Of a stretch of DNA of 40,069 nt, positions 27,564-38,291 are shown piece by piece. Below the pieces are notes generated by a model, which had not been told where the DNA came from, made no database searches, and worked only from the letters and a program-made list of their open reading frames with translations. Each line of letters opens with the position of its first letter. Positions within the stretch are counted from its first letter, which is position 1. The DNA is taken from NCBI GenBank assembly GCA_021736705.1, contig JAIPFI010000008.1, positions 1-40,069 of the forward strand. The letters are read 5' to 3'. The position numbers and the translations under genes were made by a program. The DNA comes from Methylococcaceae bacterium (lineage in GTDB: Bacteria > Pseudomonadota > Gammaproteobacteria > Methylococcales > Methylomonadaceae).

Positions 27564-27637
27564 CTATTGATAAAATAAGTTTGAGAGTCCATATTATTAG
27601 CGCTTAACATCACACCATTTCTATGCATTATCAATAG
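27564..27637. repeat. Separated inverted repeat in divergent dctP/ompA-type gap
   Basis: CTATTGATAA (27564-27573) and TTATCAATAG (27628-27637) are exact reverse complements about 54 bases apart, inside the 293-base divergent gap between the TRAP gene and the OmpA-type lipoprotein. They could be paired operator sites. In AT-rich DNA a chance match is possible. The rest of the gap shows nothing firm. Confidence 0.35.
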
Positions 27638-27760
27638 AAATTCATTACTGTTCATAAATTCCCGATAAAAAACGCCCTGAATAACTCTGGAATAAAAATA
27701 CCATTAAGCGAATACAAATCCGTATTGCCCCCCTAAGTTTTACAATCTAGGAGATTCATC

Positions 27761-28420
27761 ATGAAAAAACTAACTAGTCTTATTTTAGCAGCCACACTGA
27801 CAACAGGTTGCGCAATTGATCCCTATACTGGCGAAGAAAAAGTATCTAACACTGCGTGGGGAACAGGGATTGGCTTAGGTGCCGGCGCAGCAACGGGGGC
27901 AGCCATCGGGGCTATTGCCGGCGGCGGAAAAGGCGCTGCGATGGGCGCAGCTATTGGGGCTGGCGTAGGAGCAGCAGGTGGCGCAGGTGTGGGTTATTAT
28001 ATGGATACCCAAGAAAAGAAATTGCGCTTACGCTTAGAAAGCACAGGCGTTCGAGTACAAAGAAATGGTGATAACTTACAATTAATCATGCCTGGCAATA
28101 TTACTTTTGCAACCAACTCTGAGACTCTCAATAGTAGTTTCGCCCCCATCCTCGATTCAGTTGTCATCATTTTCAAGGAATTCAAAGACACCAACATCGA
28201 CGTAGCTGGCTTTACCGACTCTACAGGCAGTGACCAACATAATCAGGAATTGTCTGAACGCCGCGCCGCCAGCGTCGCCAATTATTTAATCAGTGCAGGT
28301 GTAGGCAGCAGCAGAATTCAATCACGCGGCTTTGGTAAGCGCTATCCTGTAGCATCCAATGATACCGTTACAGGACGCGAACAAAACCGTCGAGTAGAAA
28401 TCAATATCCGACCTAAATAA
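27761..28420 (+). CDS. OmpA-family lipoprotein with glycine zipper
   Basis: This 219-residue protein has a lipoprotein signal peptide ending in TTGC (Cys17). A glycine zipper region follows (about 35-82) with repeated GAAxGAAIGAI-type text, which probably inserts in or packs on the outer membrane. The C-terminal OmpA-like peptidoglycan-binding domain (about 110-219) contains FATNSETLNSSFAPILD, the diaminopimelate-contacting stretch VAGFTDSTGS and NRRVEINI. It resembles E. coli YiaD. A strong AGGAG site precedes the ATG. It is a stand-alone gene, divergent from the TRAP gene and convergent with htpG, with a bidirectional terminator between. Confidence 0.92.
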   Translation: MKKLTSLILAATLTTGCAIDPYTGEEKVSNTAWGTGIGLGAGAATGAAIGAIAGGGKGAAMGAAIGAGVGAAGGAGVGYYMDTQEKKLRLRLESTGVRVQRNGDNLQLIMPGNITFATNSETLNSSFAPILDSVVIIFKEFKDTNIDVAGFTDSTGSDQHNQELSERRAASVANYLISAGVGSSRIQSRGFGKRYPVASNDTVTGREQNRRVEINIRPK

Positions 28421-28442
28421 TTCACTTTAAATTTAAGACACA

Positions 28443-28469
28443 AAAAATGCCGCTCTATGCGGCCTTTTT
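28443..28469 (+). terminator. Bidirectional terminator between ompA-type gene and htpG
   Basis: GCCGC (28449-28453) pairs with GCGGC (28459-28463) around TCTAT, with AAAAAA before and CTTTTT after. It suits both the plus-strand lipoprotein gene and the converging minus-strand htpG. Confidence 0.75.
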
Positions 28470-28493
28470 CCTTTAAACAAAGACTAAAAAGTC

Positions 28494-30422
28494 TTACTTT
28501 AATAAGCCTTGTAACAAACCATTCAAGTTATGCACAAACTCAGCCGGATCATCTAATTGTCCACCTTCGCTTAACACCGCTTGATCAAACAGAATACGCG
28601 TTAAATCAGAAAAACGCGTATCATCTTGCTCTTCTTTTAAGCGCGTCACTAAAGCGTGCTCTGGATTGATTTCAAACACAGGCTTACTTGCGCCCATACC
28701 AAACATATTCATATCCTGACCCGCTTCTTTCATGATGCGTTCCATATTCAAGCTCATCGCATCTTGCTCAGTCACCAAACAAGACGGTGATGCCGTTAAA
28801 CGATGACTTAAACGCACTTCGCTCACTTTATCTTTTAACACCTCTTTGATTTGTGCAATCACTGACTCAAAATCTTTAGACGCTTCTTCTTGCTCTTTTT
28901 TATCTTCTTCCGTTTCAAATTTATCTAAATCTAACTGACCTTTAGCCACTGACTGTAAAACCTTGCCATCAAAGTCATTCAAGTTAGAGACCAACCACTC
29001 ATCGATACGGTCAGATAACAAAAGAACTTCAATGCCTTTTTTACGGAAAATTTCTAAATGCGGGCTATTTTTAGCTGCAGCAAAACTATCAGCCGTTACA
29101 TAATAGATTTTATCTTGGCCTTCTTGCATACGAGCGATGTAATCTTCAAAAGACACCTCTTGTGCATCAGTATCAGCATGCGTTGAAGCAAAACGTAATA
29201 ACTTAGCAACACGCTCTTTGTTTTTATGATCTTCAATAGGTCCTTCTTTGATCACATTACCAAACTGCTTCCAGAAAGTAGCGTATTTTTCTTTGTCGTT
29301 CTTCGCAAGCCCTTCTAATAAGCCTAAAACTTTTTTAACCGCTCCTGATTTAATGGTGTTGATTTTTTTGCTTTGTTGTAGAATTTCACGCGACACGTTC
29401 AAAGGCAATGAGTCGGTATCAATTACACCACGAATGAAACGTAAATAACGCGGCATTAACTGCTCAGCGTCATCCATAATAAACACTTTTCGCACATACA
29501 GTTTTACGCCATGTTTTGCATCTCTGTCCCACATATCAAATGGCGCACGCGCTGGAACATACAACAACATCGTATATTCATTGGTACCTTCTACTTTACT
29601 GTGTACATGCGCTAAAGGATCTTGATAATCATGACCTACATGCTTATAGAATTCGTTATAGGCTTCATCATCTAATTCATCTTTAGATTTAGTCCATAAA
29701 GCGGATGCACTATTAACCGTTTCTTCTTCAACTTTAGCTGGCTCTGTTTCATTACCCTCTTCATCTTTTACCGCTGGCACTTCTCTATCCATCACAATCG
29801 GTAAAGAAATATGATCAGAGAATTTTTTTACGATAGAACTTAAACGATAGCGATCTAAAAATTCTTTTTCGTCATCTTTTAAATGCAAAATAATGTCAGT
29901 ACCACGCCCAGTTTTTTCTACTGTTTCTAGCGTGTACTCACCCTCACCAGCCGATTCCCAAAGCGTTGCTTCTTCGCTACCCGCTTTACGGGTAATTAAA
30001 GTGACTTTATCCGCCACGATAAATGCCGAGTAAAAACCCACACCAAATTGACCAATCAATTCGCTATCTTTCGCTTGATCACCGGTTAACGCATCAAAAA
30101 ACTGTTTAGTACCTGATTTAGCAATCGTGCCGATATGTTCTTGCACTTCTGCACGCGTCATACCTATACCGTTATCGCTAACTGTCAATGTTTTTGCTTC
30201 TTTATCAAACGCAATACGAATTTTTAGCTCACTATCACCTTCATAAAGCCCATCATTAGATAAGGCTTCAAAACGTAATTTATCAGCTGCATCTGAGGCA
30301 TTAGAAATCAATTCACGTAAAAAAATCTCTTTATTACTATACAAAGAGTGGATCATTAATTGTAGCAAATGCTTAACTTCAGTTTGAAATCCTAGCGTTT
30401 CTTTTTTAGCTTCAACAGTCAT
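28494..30422 (-). CDS. htpG: Chaperone HtpG (Hsp90)
   Basis: HtpG is the bacterial Hsp90, an ATP-dependent dimeric chaperone in the cytoplasm. The 642-residue length is normal. The N-terminal GHKL ATPase domain shows [20 protein letters not shown] (about 31-50), [12 protein letters not shown] (about 84-95) and [17 protein letters not shown] (about 125-141). The middle domain contains [19 protein letters not shown]. The C-terminal dimer domain keeps MERIMKEAG and ends LLQGLLK. It stands alone between convergent and divergent neighbours. No sigma-32 promoter was convincing in the short upstream gap. Confidence 0.97.
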   Translation of the reverse strand: MTVEAKKETLGFQTEVKHLLQLMIHSLYSNKEIFLRELISNASDAADKLRFEALSNDGLYEGDSELKIRIAFDKEAKTLTVSDNGIGMTRAEVQEHIGTIAKSGTKQFFDALTGDQAKDSELIGQFGVGFYSAFIVADKVTLITRKAGSEEATLWESAGEGEYTLETVEKTGRGTDIILHLKDDEKEFLDRYRLSSIVKKFSDHISLPIVMDREVPAVKDEEGNETEPAKVEEETVNSASALWTKSKDELDDEAYNEFYKHVGHDYQDPLAHVHSKVEGTNEYTMLLYVPARAPFDMWDRDAKHGVKLYVRKVFIMDDAEQLMPRYLRFIRGVIDTDSLPLNVSREILQQSKKINTIKSGAVKKVLGLLEGLAKNDKEKYATFWKQFGNVIKEGPIEDHKNKERVAKLLRFASTHADTDAQEVSFEDYIARMQEGQDKIYYVTADSFAAAKNSPHLEIFRKKGIEVLLLSDRIDEWLVSNLNDFDGKVLQSVAKGQLDLDKFETEEDKKEQEEASKDFESVIAQIKEVLKDKVSEVRLSHRLTASPSCLVTEQDAMSLNMERIMKEAGQDMNMFGMGASKPVFEINPEHALVTRLKEEQDDTRFSDLTRILFDQAVLSEGGQLDDPAEFVHNLNGLLQGLLK

Positions 30423-30564
30423 TTTTTAGTATTCCTCAAAATAAATAATCATTATCGGTTTCGATATTAGGGCAAAGATTGTGTTTTCAAGGGAAAAATA
30501 TAGAATACAAACAAATACCTTGAATAATAGTGCCTTATTCTTTTCTATCAGCAATCTATTAGTA

Positions 30565-32196
30565 ATGTTAGACCTCAAGTCAAAAAAAATTTTATTGATT
30601 GAAGATTATCCTGTTATGCGTAAAGCAATAAGAGACATGCTTTATTCATTAGATGTAGTCACGCTTATTGAAGCTGAAAATGGTCAAAAAGCAATCAATG
30701 CTATGCAAGCTCAAAAATTTGACATTGTCCTCTGCGACTACAATTTAGGTGAGGGAAAAAATGGCCTACAAGTCTTAGAAGAAGCCAGATTTAATAAACT
30801 TCTACCCAGCACCTCTGCATTTATTATGGTGACTGCCGAACAAGTACAAAGCATGGTAATCAGCGCGATGGAAAACAAACCTGACGAGTACTTAACTAAG
30901 CCTTTTACGGCACATCTCTTACTAACACGCCTAGAACGTACATTTGAACGGAAATTGCTTTTTAAGCAAGTCGATGCGGCTATAAATACTGAAAACTATC
31001 CTTTAGCCATTAAATATTGCGATCAATTATTAGCTGACAGCCCCAAAAAAACACATACCGCAGTATTAAAAAAACGTGCAGAATTAGCTATTCATATTAA
31101 AGATTACTCAACGGCACAGCACATTTATCAAGATATTCTAGAGCAACGAGAACTTAACTGGGCTTTGCTCGGAATAGCACAAATTCATTATTTACAAGGC
31201 AACACAGAAGAAGCGATTGGTATTTTTCAGGAGATCATTAGTAAATACCCAATGACCATGGAAGCTTATGATTTACTCGCCCAATCGTATGAAGCAAAGG
31301 AACAACATAGAGAAGCTCAAGAAGCTTTACATAAAGCAGTACAATTATCACCACAAACCATTTTAAGGCAACGCAAACTAGTAACTATTGCCAATAAAAC
31401 GGGGGATTTAGAAACAGCAGAAATTGCTTGTAAAGCCGCAGTCGTATTAGGCAAATATTCCGTACACAAAAACTCTAATGACTTTTCCAATTTAGCTCAG
31501 ATTTTTCAAAAATCTGATAAAAAAACCGAGGCGCTGGAAACGTTACAATCCATGCGCAAAGAGTTCCCTAATGACCCTAATGCAGAACTACGCGCTGCTA
31601 TTGCTGAAAGCGAAATATATCAAACCATGGGTCAAGCTGAACAAGCAGAAGCAGCATTCAATGAGGCCTTGAGCATTAGCAAGCAATACGACCAAGTATT
31701 AGATAAAGAAATTAAATTAGAAATGTCCAAAGCTTGCTATCAGAATAATCAAGAAGAAATGGCCAATGCGCTTGTGCAGCAACTGGTCAAAAGCCATATT
31801 GATGACGATTCTTTCATTGACCAGATCAATGCCATGCATAGCGTTATCGGCCGTGAAAGTCATGCCGATGAATTAATTAATGCCACGCGACAAGAGCTAA
31901 TTCATATTAATAACGAAGGTGTAAAACTGTATAAAGAAGAAAAGTTTGTCGAGGCCATTGCTGTTTTCGCCAAAGCATTTAAAGCCATGCCTGAAAATAA
32001 AACCATTATTCTTAATATGACTAAAATCATATTACATAATATTAAAGTGTCAGGCTGCACCAAAGAAAATATGGCAGAAGCCAAATTTTATATTAATAAG
32101 GCGAAAAAACTAGGGATTGCCGAATACAAGCTCCATAGCATTCAAATGGAATATACCAAACTGGTACATAATTTTAACAAAGCGGCATCAAAATGA
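30565..32196 (+). CDS. Response regulator with receiver domain and TPR repeats
   Basis: The product has an N-terminal receiver domain (about 5-125 from ATG 30565): acidic pair Glu13-Asp14 in LIEDYPVMRK, phosphoacceptor Asp58 in VLCDYN, Thr90 in IMVTAE and Lys112 in YLTKPF. About ten helical TPR-type repeats follow (about 150-540), for example AIKYCDQLLADSP and EAIGIFQEIISKYPMTMEAY. There is no DNA-binding or enzymatic output domain, so output is probably through protein contacts. The track's start is GTG 30481, which has an AGGG site; ATG 30565 (543 residues) begins right before the receiver but lacks a clear site, so the start is open. It overlaps the histidine kinase gene by four bases. Confidence 0.87.
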   Translation: MLDLKSKKILLIEDYPVMRKAIRDMLYSLDVVTLIEAENGQKAINAMQAQKFDIVLCDYNLGEGKNGLQVLEEARFNKLLPSTSAFIMVTAEQVQSMVISAMENKPDEYLTKPFTAHLLLTRLERTFERKLLFKQVDAAINTENYPLAIKYCDQLLADSPKKTHTAVLKKRAELAIHIKDYSTAQHIYQDILEQRELNWALLGIAQIHYLQGNTEEAIGIFQEIISKYPMTMEAYDLLAQSYEAKEQHREAQEALHKAVQLSPQTILRQRKLVTIANKTGDLETAEIACKAAVVLGKYSVHKNSNDFSNLAQIFQKSDKKTEALETLQSMRKEFPNDPNAELRAAIAESEIYQTMGQAEQAEAAFNEALSISKQYDQVLDKEIKLEMSKACYQNNQEEMANALVQQLVKSHIDDDSFIDQINAMHSVIGRESHADELINATRQELIHINNEGVKLYKEEKFVEAIAVFAKAFKAMPENKTIILNMTKIILHNIKVSGCTKENMAEAKFYINKAKKLGIAEYKLHSIQMEYTKLVHNFNKAASK

Positions 32197-32858
32197 ATTC
32201 CCTACCACTAACACCCATAAATTTCTCAGCAATCCTCGGCTCCTCGATCCATGATGTGAAAAATTCGCTCGGAGTCATCAGCGAACTGATCCAGCAACTC
32301 AAACAAACCAATACTGCAAATAAGCATATCATGCAGCTAGAGTTTGAGGCCAGCCGAATGAATAATAGCCTAATTCAATTACTTACTTTATATAAAATTG
32401 AGGCGGAAAATTTCACCCTAAATATTGATGAATATCCGGTTAGTGAACTTTTTAACGACATCAAAGCGCAACAATCATCACTTTTTCAGCTAAGCGATGT
32501 AGATTTGAAAGTTGAATGCAACGAGGATCTGCTTTGCTACTGCGATTTTAATTTAATCTGCAATTCAATTAACTCGATTTTAAACAATGCTCAGCGTTAT
32601 AGCCATAAACAAATTATTCTTTCAGCGGGGCAACAAGGAGCTTATGTGTACTTTCGAATTGAAGATGACGGCGCCGGATTTCCAGAGCACTTCATGCGCA
32701 CCGATAAAGTGGACTTTAAGACGGGGAATACCGGTTTAGGTTTATATTTTGCCTCTATCATTGCTAGCTTACATAGCAACGGCAATAAATCTGGCTATAT
32801 TACCACTACTAATGACAGCCGCTTAGGCGGGGCAAACTTCAGCTTATTTTTACCCTAA
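32193..32858 (+). CDS. Minimal cytoplasmic sensor histidine kinase
   Basis: This 221-residue protein consists almost entirely of a kinase core. The dimerisation and phosphoacceptor helix has His20 in SSIHDVKNSLGVISEL. The HATPase domain (about 100-221) shows the N box in NSILNNAQRYSH, G1 box EDDGAGFPEH and G2 box GNTGLGLYFA. There is no signal peptide, membrane segment or recognisable sensor domain. Its ATG overlaps the stop of the TPR response regulator (ATGA), so they are almost surely a cognate pair made together. The signal must reach it through a partner, perhaps via the TPR region. It could act as phosphatase as well as kinase. Confidence 0.88.
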   Translation: MNSLPLTPINFSAILGSSIHDVKNSLGVISELIQQLKQTNTANKHIMQLEFEASRMNNSLIQLLTLYKIEAENFTLNIDEYPVSELFNDIKAQQSSLFQLSDVDLKVECNEDLLCYCDFNLICNSINSILNNAQRYSHKQIILSAGQQGAYVYFRIEDDGAGFPEHFMRTDKVDFKTGNTGLGLYFASIIASLHSNGNKSGYITTTNDSRLGGANFSLFLP

Positions 32859-33886
32859 AATGAGCGTTGCGGTGCATTAACATCCTTATCCGCCAGCACT
32901 AAGGCAATTTGCAGTAAACTTTCCCAACAATCACCCAGCTGCGCACCTTTAATTTGCCTATCAGCCTGAGCAGCCAGCAATAAACCTAGCATTAAATTTT
33001 TCTGTTTAAGCCTAGCCAAGGCATAACTCACCAATTTCTGGCGATTATCCCAAACTTGATATTGCATAAACACAACATTTTGCGCCTGCCCCGCATCTAA
33101 CTGCCGTTTAATATGAATCAAATTGCGCATTTCTCGCGCCAAAGCCCAAAGAACAATCGGAGCGGCTATGCCTTCGTGCCGCAAACCTGATAATATTTTT
33201 AATACACGCTCAACTCGACCCGACAACGCCGCATCGACAAGATTAAAAACATCATAACGAGAACCATCCGCGACAGCGTCTTGAATCTGCTGATTAGATA
33301 TAGAGCCTTGACCATACAATACATACAACTTTTCTATTTCCTGAGCGGCGGCCAATAGATTACCTTCAACACGCGATGCAATAATAGCTACGTCTGTTTT
33401 TCCTACAATTAAGCCTCTATCTCGCAATCGTTGCTGTAACCACTGCATTAAAGCATCACCTGCCAAAGGCCAAACTTGTACAACAACGCCGTGCTTTTCT
33501 AACGCCATCAGCCACTTTGATTTTTTAGCTGCTTTTTCCAGCTTGCCCGTGCTAATTAATAACAAAGTATCTTCAGGTAAGCGCTCACAATAATTAACTA
33601 AAGCTTTACTACCTTCAGCACCAGGCTTGCAAACGGGCATACGTAAATCAATGATCTTCTTTTCCGAAAAAATCGACATTGAATCAGCTGCTTGCAAAAA
33701 ATCAGCCCACGAAAAACCAGCATCAACCGTTAATACTTCTCGACTATCGTAACCTGCTATTTTAGCCGCTCGCCTTACTGCATCAACCGCTTCACCTAAT
33801 TGCAGCGGCTCATCACCGCTCAAAAAATAAATAGGCGCTAACTTCTTAGCTAATGCAGCAGATAGCTGTTCAGTCTTTAACCACAC
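32855..33886 (-). CDS. holA: DNA polymerase III subunit delta
   Basis: HolA is the delta subunit of the clamp loader; it opens the beta sliding clamp. The 343-residue length is normal. It shows the family start (PIYFLSGDEPLQLGEAVDAVR, about 18-38), the Walker-like but non-ATPase N-domain, and the middle segment IASRVEGNLLAAAQEIEKLYVLYG. The C-terminal collar region has ALAREMRNLIHIKRQLD. The start is GTG, sharing one base with the lptE stop (TAGTG), so translation is coupled. The leuS-lptE-holA order matches E. coli. The 3' end overlaps the kinase gene on the other strand by four bases. Confidence 0.94.
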   Translation of the reverse strand: MWLKTEQLSAALAKKLAPIYFLSGDEPLQLGEAVDAVRRAAKIAGYDSREVLTVDAGFSWADFLQAADSMSIFSEKKIIDLRMPVCKPGAEGSKALVNYCERLPEDTLLLISTGKLEKAAKKSKWLMALEKHGVVVQVWPLAGDALMQWLQQRLRDRGLIVGKTDVAIIASRVEGNLLAAAQEIEKLYVLYGQGSISNQQIQDAVADGSRYDVFNLVDAALSGRVERVLKILSGLRHEGIAAPIVLWALAREMRNLIHIKRQLDAGQAQNVVFMQYQVWDNRQKLVSYALARLKQKNLMLGLLLAAQADRQIKGAQLGDCWESLLQIALVLADKDVNAPQRSF

Positions 33887-34386
33887 TATGGCAAGTTTTT
33901 CTTTAATTCTGCTCTAGCTCTATCAATCACAGAGCGCACAGCTTGCGCATACAGCTCTTTACGTAAAACAGCTTCTTCATTACCTTTCGACAACATAGTA
34001 AAACTACTCTGCGTATTAAAATACGATTTAGAAACCTCTATCGTTTTCGCCGCGACTAAGACAACACCTTGATTATCTAGTAAATCAAAGGTTAAGCGAT
34101 ACACAAGATCATATTCATTAGAATACCCCGAAGAATCTATCGAAATGGTGCGCCGCCGATAGTCTTCATTAATAACATTTAAAATCATGCCCGCGTCAGC
34201 CTCTGTTGTTACTAACTCGCCTGATGCTGACCGAAAAGTGGTCGCGATGGCATTGCTTAATTCTGCCGAAGCACCACGCACATAAATTTTCTTTAATGCC
34301 TCAGGTAACTGAATTGCGCCACGTAGATGATATCCACAAGCCGTTAACAGAAAAACCAGCATTAAAACGACACTATTTTTAGTCAT
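33886..34386 (-). CDS. lptE: LptE, LPS-assembly lipoprotein
   Basis: LptE plugs the LptD barrel and helps place lipopolysaccharide in the outer leaflet. I chose ATG 34386 rather than the track's 34446, because it gives a proper lipoprotein signal peptide ending in LLTACGYHLRG (Cys17) and avoids overlap with leuS; the product is 166 residues, normal for the family. GYHLRGAIQLPEALKKIYVR is a typical LptE opening. The central part (EDYRRRTISIDSSGYSNEYD) and the C-terminal helix fit too. It lies between leuS and holA as in E. coli. Confidence 0.93.
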   Translation of the reverse strand: MTKNSVVLMLVFLLTACGYHLRGAIQLPEALKKIYVRGASAELSNAIATTFRSASGELVTTEADAGMILNVINEDYRRRTISIDSSGYSNEYDLVYRLTFDLLDNQGVVLVAAKTIEVSKSYFNTQSSFTMLSKGNEEAVLRKELYAQAVRSVIDRARAELKKNLP

Positions 34387-34408
34387 GAGGTTATTTCTTA
34401 TACAATTT

Positions 34409-36892
<2,484 letters not shown>

Positions 36893-36935
36893 TTACAGTG
36901 AACTAAATCTAAAGCCTTTTTACGGAGCAATTCTT

Positions 36936-37424
36936 ATGAGTGAAAATAAACTAACCAAAGCCTATAACGACTTCATGGAATACATGTATGAGGCAGCCGA
37001 TGACACAATCCATTCGATAGCAGATAATATAGATGCAGCAAAAGAAAAAGTCAGCGAATTAGGCGGTTTATCCCAAGACGAACTGAATCATGTTGCTGAC
37101 GCTGTTTCAAGAGACGTACATCATGCGGCGCAGTCCCTACCAGATAATAGCGATGAATCGCTAACTGAGTGGCTTAAATTTGATATAGCTTTATTAGAAA
37201 ACTTTGCCCTCGATTCATTTCTAAGCATTGCCGATAAAACACGCTTAGAACTCGCCAAATTAGAACTCGACGCAAGGCAATACGGACACCCCTACAAGGT
37301 AGGCGATATTACAGCTCCAGGCACATTGAGCTGCGAAAAATGCGGTAAAGTTATTGCTTTTAAAAGTACCAGTGTTATCCCTAAATGCCCAGAATGTGGT
37401 GCAGAAACTTTTATACGCTCTTGA
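36936..37424 (+). CDS. ybeL: YbeL/DUF1451 zinc-ribbon protein
   Basis: This 162-residue protein matches the YbeL (DUF1451) family. An acidic helical N-terminal part (about 1-120) is followed by a C-terminal zinc ribbon with two Cys pairs, CEKCGK (about 132-137) and CPECGA (about 151-156). Function is not established. Its place divergent from leuS is conserved with E. coli, which supports the call. A CGGAG site lies upstream of the ATG. An orphan ParA-type gene follows on the same strand after 48 bases and could be co-transcribed. Confidence 0.9.
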   Translation: MSENKLTKAYNDFMEYMYEAADDTIHSIADNIDAAKEKVSELGGLSQDELNHVADAVSRDVHHAAQSLPDNSDESLTEWLKFDIALLENFALDSFLSIADKTRLELAKLELDARQYGHPYKVGDITAPGTLSCEKCGKVIAFKSTSVIPKCPECGAETFIRS

Positions 37425-37472
37425 TATTACATATAATAGCGACATCATTTGATAGATTTATCGGGGAATAGA

Positions 37473-38249
37473 ATGCGCAGGGTTATTTTTAATCAAAAAG
37501 GCGGAGTAGGAAAATCTACTATTACATGTAACTTAGCGGCTATTAGCGCTATGGAAGGCAAGCGCACTCTAGTGATTGACCTTGATATACAAGGGAACGC
37601 AACCCAATACCTATTAGGACAAAAAGTAACTGATTCAGACAAGACCGTTGCACACTTTTTTAAAAGCTGCTTAAGCCTTGGACTTTTTGGTGGGCAAGCA
37701 GGCGGTTTAGAAGATATTATTCACGAAACCCCCTTCCCTAATTTATTCGTACTCCCTTCGCACCCAGAATTAGAGCCACTACAAGGTCGCTTAGAATCTC
37801 GCTATAAGATTTTTAAATTGAAAGAAGAACTGGATAAACTCGAAGGTTTTGATGAAATTTATATTGATACCCCACCAATTCTTAATTTTTATAGCCAATC
37901 GGCCTTAATCGCCGCTAATAAATGCTTAATCCCATTTGATTGCGACATCTTTGCGCGAGAAGCGTTATACACATTAATGCGAACCCTCAGTGAAGTAAAA
38001 ACTGATCACAATCAAAACCTAGAAATTGAAGGCATTATTGTTAATCAATTCCAAGCCCAAGCACGCCTACCTAAACAGCTTGTTGACGAGCTCATTGCTG
38101 AAGGACTTCCTGTTTTAAACAGTAGAATATCCCCATCAGTAAAAGTTCGCGAATCACATTCAGAATCCAAGCCTTTAGTTCACTATGCCCCAAATCATAA
38201 ACTAACGAATGAGTTCCGTGAATTACATATAGAAATTCATAGTAAATAA
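37473..38249 (+). CDS. Orphan ParA/Soj-family ATPase
   Basis: This 258-residue protein is a ParA-type P-loop ATPase. It has the deviant Walker A FNQKGGVGKSTITCNLA (about 5-21), Walker A' region VIDLDIQGNATQYLL and Walker B-like IYIDTPPILNFYS. I chose ATG 37473 because a GGGGA site precedes it; the track's TTG 37449 is unlikely. No ParB, parS-like cluster or plasmid gene is nearby, so it is not an obvious segregation module. ParA-type orphans often position protein cargo on the nucleoid or at the pole, but cargo cannot be told here. It sits between ybeL and lnt, converging on lnt. Confidence 0.9.
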   Translation: MRRVIFNQKGGVGKSTITCNLAAISAMEGKRTLVIDLDIQGNATQYLLGQKVTDSDKTVAHFFKSCLSLGLFGGQAGGLEDIIHETPFPNLFVLPSHPELEPLQGRLESRYKIFKLKEELDKLEGFDEIYIDTPPILNFYSQSALIAANKCLIPFDCDIFAREALYTLMRTLSEVKTDHNQNLEIEGIIVNQFQAQARLPKQLVDELIAEGLPVLNSRISPSVKVRESHSESKPLVHYAPNHKLTNEFRELHIEIHSK

Positions 38250-38261
38250 TTCCCGTTTAAA

Positions 38262-38291
38262 AGCGAGGCTATAATTTAAACAAGCCTCGCT
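38262..38291 (-). terminator. Shared hairpin between parA-type gene and lnt
   Basis: AGCGAGGCT and AGCCTCGCT are exact complements around a 12-base loop that contains the lnt stop codon. On the minus strand TTTTAAAC follows, on the plus strand AATTTCTTC. It is likely a bidirectional terminator for the converging genes. Confidence 0.6.

Noticed and set aside
30470-30481. GGGCAAAGATTG shared between the htpG upstream gap and the aceE palindrome (22055-22066)
   Set aside because: Many 12-base matches are expected by chance in 40 kb; the match does not extend and no palindrome is present at the second site.
36936-38249. ybeL-parA as part of a plasmid or mobile partition module
   Set aside because: No ParB, replication, integrase or repeat sequences are nearby and the flanks are conserved chromosomal genes.
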